Assembly (NCBI GenBank): GCA_050283925.1
Contig: JBNOAI010000002.1
Location: 372,001 to 436,000 of the forward strand
DNA: 64,000 bases
From: ZC4RG25 sp023428365
GTDB taxonomy: Bacteria > Pseudomonadota > Alphaproteobacteria > Rhizobiales > Hyphomicrobiaceae
Direction: 5' to 3'
Below, in pieces: positions 62,582-64,000 of the stretch; the first letter of the stretch is position 1; each line of letters begins with the position of its first letter. A program made the position numbers and the translations under genes. The notes beneath the pieces were generated by a model. It searched no databases. It was not told where the DNA came from and was given only the letters and a program-made list of their open reading frames with translations.

Positions 62582-62967
62582 AGCAGAATGGGATCTTCGG
62601 ACGGATGACCTTGGCCGAGGGCCACACGCGTGTTGCGCTAGATGAGCTAAGCTATTGAATTTATATGTTGAGTTTTCGGAACTGGCGCGCCGTACAGGAT
62701 GAAACTGCGAACACTTATGTTATTGAAATAGCCCTGTAATTTTTTATGCCGCGCACGCTGACACGCGGCCTGAGTTCGTTCAGACGGCGCAAGAGCGGCG
62801 CTTTGATGTCAGACTTTGGTCCCGACTTGGGCCAGGGGAGGCAATCTCGTGATGCGGGCAACGGACTCGGTCCCGCGCCCCTGTTGCTACGTGCCATCTT
62901 GTCCATTTTCGGATTTCGGAAGAACCTGAAGCTCGCATGGGGCAATGGTGCGTACGGTCGCGCAGTC
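62582..62967. other. Gene-poor stretch between LysR and ACR3
   Basis: About 385 bp without a gene I can support. It contains an AT-rich pocket (62650-62745) and a GC-rich part. A rightward open frame 62746-63081 and a leftward one over the same bases both lack family resemblance and overlap the end of the ACR3 gene. The change in texture may mark the edge of a transferred arsenic-resistance block. Confidence 0.4.
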
Positions 62968-64000
62968 TTAGCTTCTTGCTTGGTTTTGCTCGACCTCAAC
63001 GCCGTTGGCGCCATGCTCATACCAATCCTTGGATCGGTTCACGATCCACACGACGGTCAGCATCACCGGCACCTCGATTAGCACGCCGACGACAGTGGCG
63101 AGAGCGGCGCCTGACTGGAAGCCGAACAGGCTGATGGCGGCGGCAACGGCCAGCTCGAAGAAGTTGGACGCGCCGATGAGTGCCGAAGGGCCGGCCACGC
63201 AATGCTGCTCACCGGAGATGCGATTGAGCAGATAGGCCAACCCGGCATTGAAATAGACCTGGATCAGGATCGGCACCGCCAACAAAGCGATGATGAGCGG
63301 CTGCGCCAGGATCTGCTCGCCCTGGAACCCAAACAGCAGCACGAGTGTCGCCAGAAGGGCGACCAGGGCTAGTGGTTGAAGCCGCGCGAGAAACCGCTGC
63401 AACGTCGCCTCACCGCCCGTCGCCAACAGCCTTCGGCGCAGAAGCTGCGCGATGATCACCGGCACCACAATGTACAGCACCACCGACAGCACGAGCGTAT
63501 CCCAGGGCACGGTGATGGCCGAGAGGCCGAGCAGCAGACCGACGATCGGCGCAAAAGCGAACACCATGATCGTGTCGTTGAGCGCAACCTGGCTCAGCGT
63601 GAAGTGCGGCTCGCCCCTGGTCAGGTTCGACCATACAAACACCATCGCCGTACACGGCGCAGCGGCGAGAATGATGAGCCCGGCGATGTAGCTGTCGATC
63701 TGATCAGCCGGCAGGTGCGGCCGGAACAGATAGCCGATGAAAAACCAACCCAACGCCGCCATCGAGAAGGGCTTGACCGCCCAGTTGACGAACAGCGTGA
63801 CGCCGATGCCGCGCCAATGCTCCTTGACCTGACCGAGCGCAGCGAAGTCGATCCGGATTAGCATCGGCACAATCATCAGCCAGATCAACGCCGCGACCGG
63901 CAGATTGACTTTGGCCACTTCCATGGCGGCGATCGCATGGAACACGTCCGGCATGAGATGGCCAAGCGCGAGGCCGGCGACAATGCACAGCGCGACCCAG
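62968..64000 (-). CDS. ACR3-family arsenite efflux permease (start beyond right edge)
   Basis: Inner-membrane arsenite exporter of the ACR3 (BASS superfamily) type. About 343 residues are visible; the frame stays open through base 63999, with WVALCIVAGLALGHLMPD, the family's normal N-terminal segment, so only about 10-15 residues are missing beyond the window. Seen: EVAKVNLPVAALIWLMIVPMLIRIDFAALG, VNWAVKPFSMAALGWFFIGYLF, the conserved Cys in AAPCTAMVFVWSNLT, and GRES-like GASNFFELAVAAAISLFG. No ArsR or arsenate reductase is inside the window; they would be expected to the right. Confidence 0.92.
   Translation of the reverse strand, partial: WVALCIVAGLALGHLMPDVFHAIAAMEVAKVNLPVAALIWLMIVPMLIRIDFAALGQVKEHWRGIGVTLFVNWAVKPFSMAALGWFFIGYLFRPHLPADQIDSYIAGLIILAAAPCTAMVFVWSNLTRGEPHFTLSQVALNDTIMVFAFAPIVGLLLGLSAITVPWDTLVLSVVLYIVVPVIIAQLLRRRLLATGGEATLQRFLARLQPLALVALLATLVLLFGFQGEQILAQPLIIALLAVPILIQVYFNAGLAYLLNRISGEQHCVAGPSALIGASNFFELAVAAAISLFGFQSGAALATVVGVLIEVPVMLTVVWIVNRSKDWYEHGANGVEVEQNQARS

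Noticed and set aside
62746..63081. Open frame of 111 codons overlapping the end of the ACR3 gene
   Set aside because: Composition is unlike a protein, it overlaps a strong family gene antisense, and no family resemblance is seen.

Overview
The window reads as chromosomal DNA of a free-living, metabolically versatile alphaproteobacterium of the Rhizobiales, most likely the Bradyrhizobium/Afipia/Rhodopseudomonas group. The reasons are moderately high GC, Rhizobiales-style protein sequences (OxyR next to KatG, Kup, TRAP and ABC systems, ACR3) and a very high density of solute transporters and LysR regulators. This placement is an inference from protein flavour; no rRNA or tRNA gene is present to confirm it. 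I see no CRISPR array, insertion sequence, prophage or integrase.

Layout. 1-5000: a truncated class III aminotransferase/dialkylglycine decarboxylase, an SLC13 permease with RCK_C domains, a TauE/SafE permease and a LysR regulator. 5000-9530: a SAF-domain dehydrogenase followed by a complete TRAP transporter. 9590-15930: a membrane-anchored unknown protein, an SDR, a three-gene biotin-dependent carboxylase set (biotin carboxylase, pyruvate-carboxylase-type carboxyltransferase, AccB-type carrier) and a malate/lactate dehydrogenase-family enzyme. 16000-21000: small membrane proteins, an SDR/LysR divergent pair with a clear operator-like inverted repeat, and an IlvD/Edd dehydratase. 21280-24970: a THUMP RNA methyltransferase, an L,D-transpeptidase and an orphan amino-acid binding protein. 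24970-29400: galE and oxyR (overlapping) divergent from katG. 29470-33960: a carbohydrate-type ABC importer. 33980-36890: Kup and a small secreted protein. 37100-41200: a class III CoA-transferase and a sulfonate/nitrate-type ABC importer. 41280-49590: a seven-gene operon with a peptide-type (family 5) ABC importer, an SDR and an Fe-S flavoenzyme. 49930-52550: LysR and a GlpD-like FAD enzyme. 52730-57740: a molybdenum-linked locus. 57936-62580: LysR, aldehyde dehydrogenase, YeiH-type exporter and a second LysR. 62970-64000: an ACR3 arsenite exporter running off the right edge.

The most notable locus is 52730-57741. A DUF2325 coiled-coil gene is divergent from mop (molybdopterin/molybdate-binding TOBE protein), a TrmO/TsaA-like gene and a binding-protein/FecCD-permease/ATPase trio of the iron-siderophore class. 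Between them lies a near-perfect 32-bp palindrome (54031-54062) that matches the known ModE box in half-site sequence and in spacing, and a weaker copy with the same spacing lies just before mop. I infer a molybdate- or tungstate-controlled regulon with a MolABC-type importer and a DUF2325 protein of unknown role. The second most interesting unit is the split biotin carboxylase, whose carboxyltransferase has Cys instead of Asp in the HTHD metal motif.
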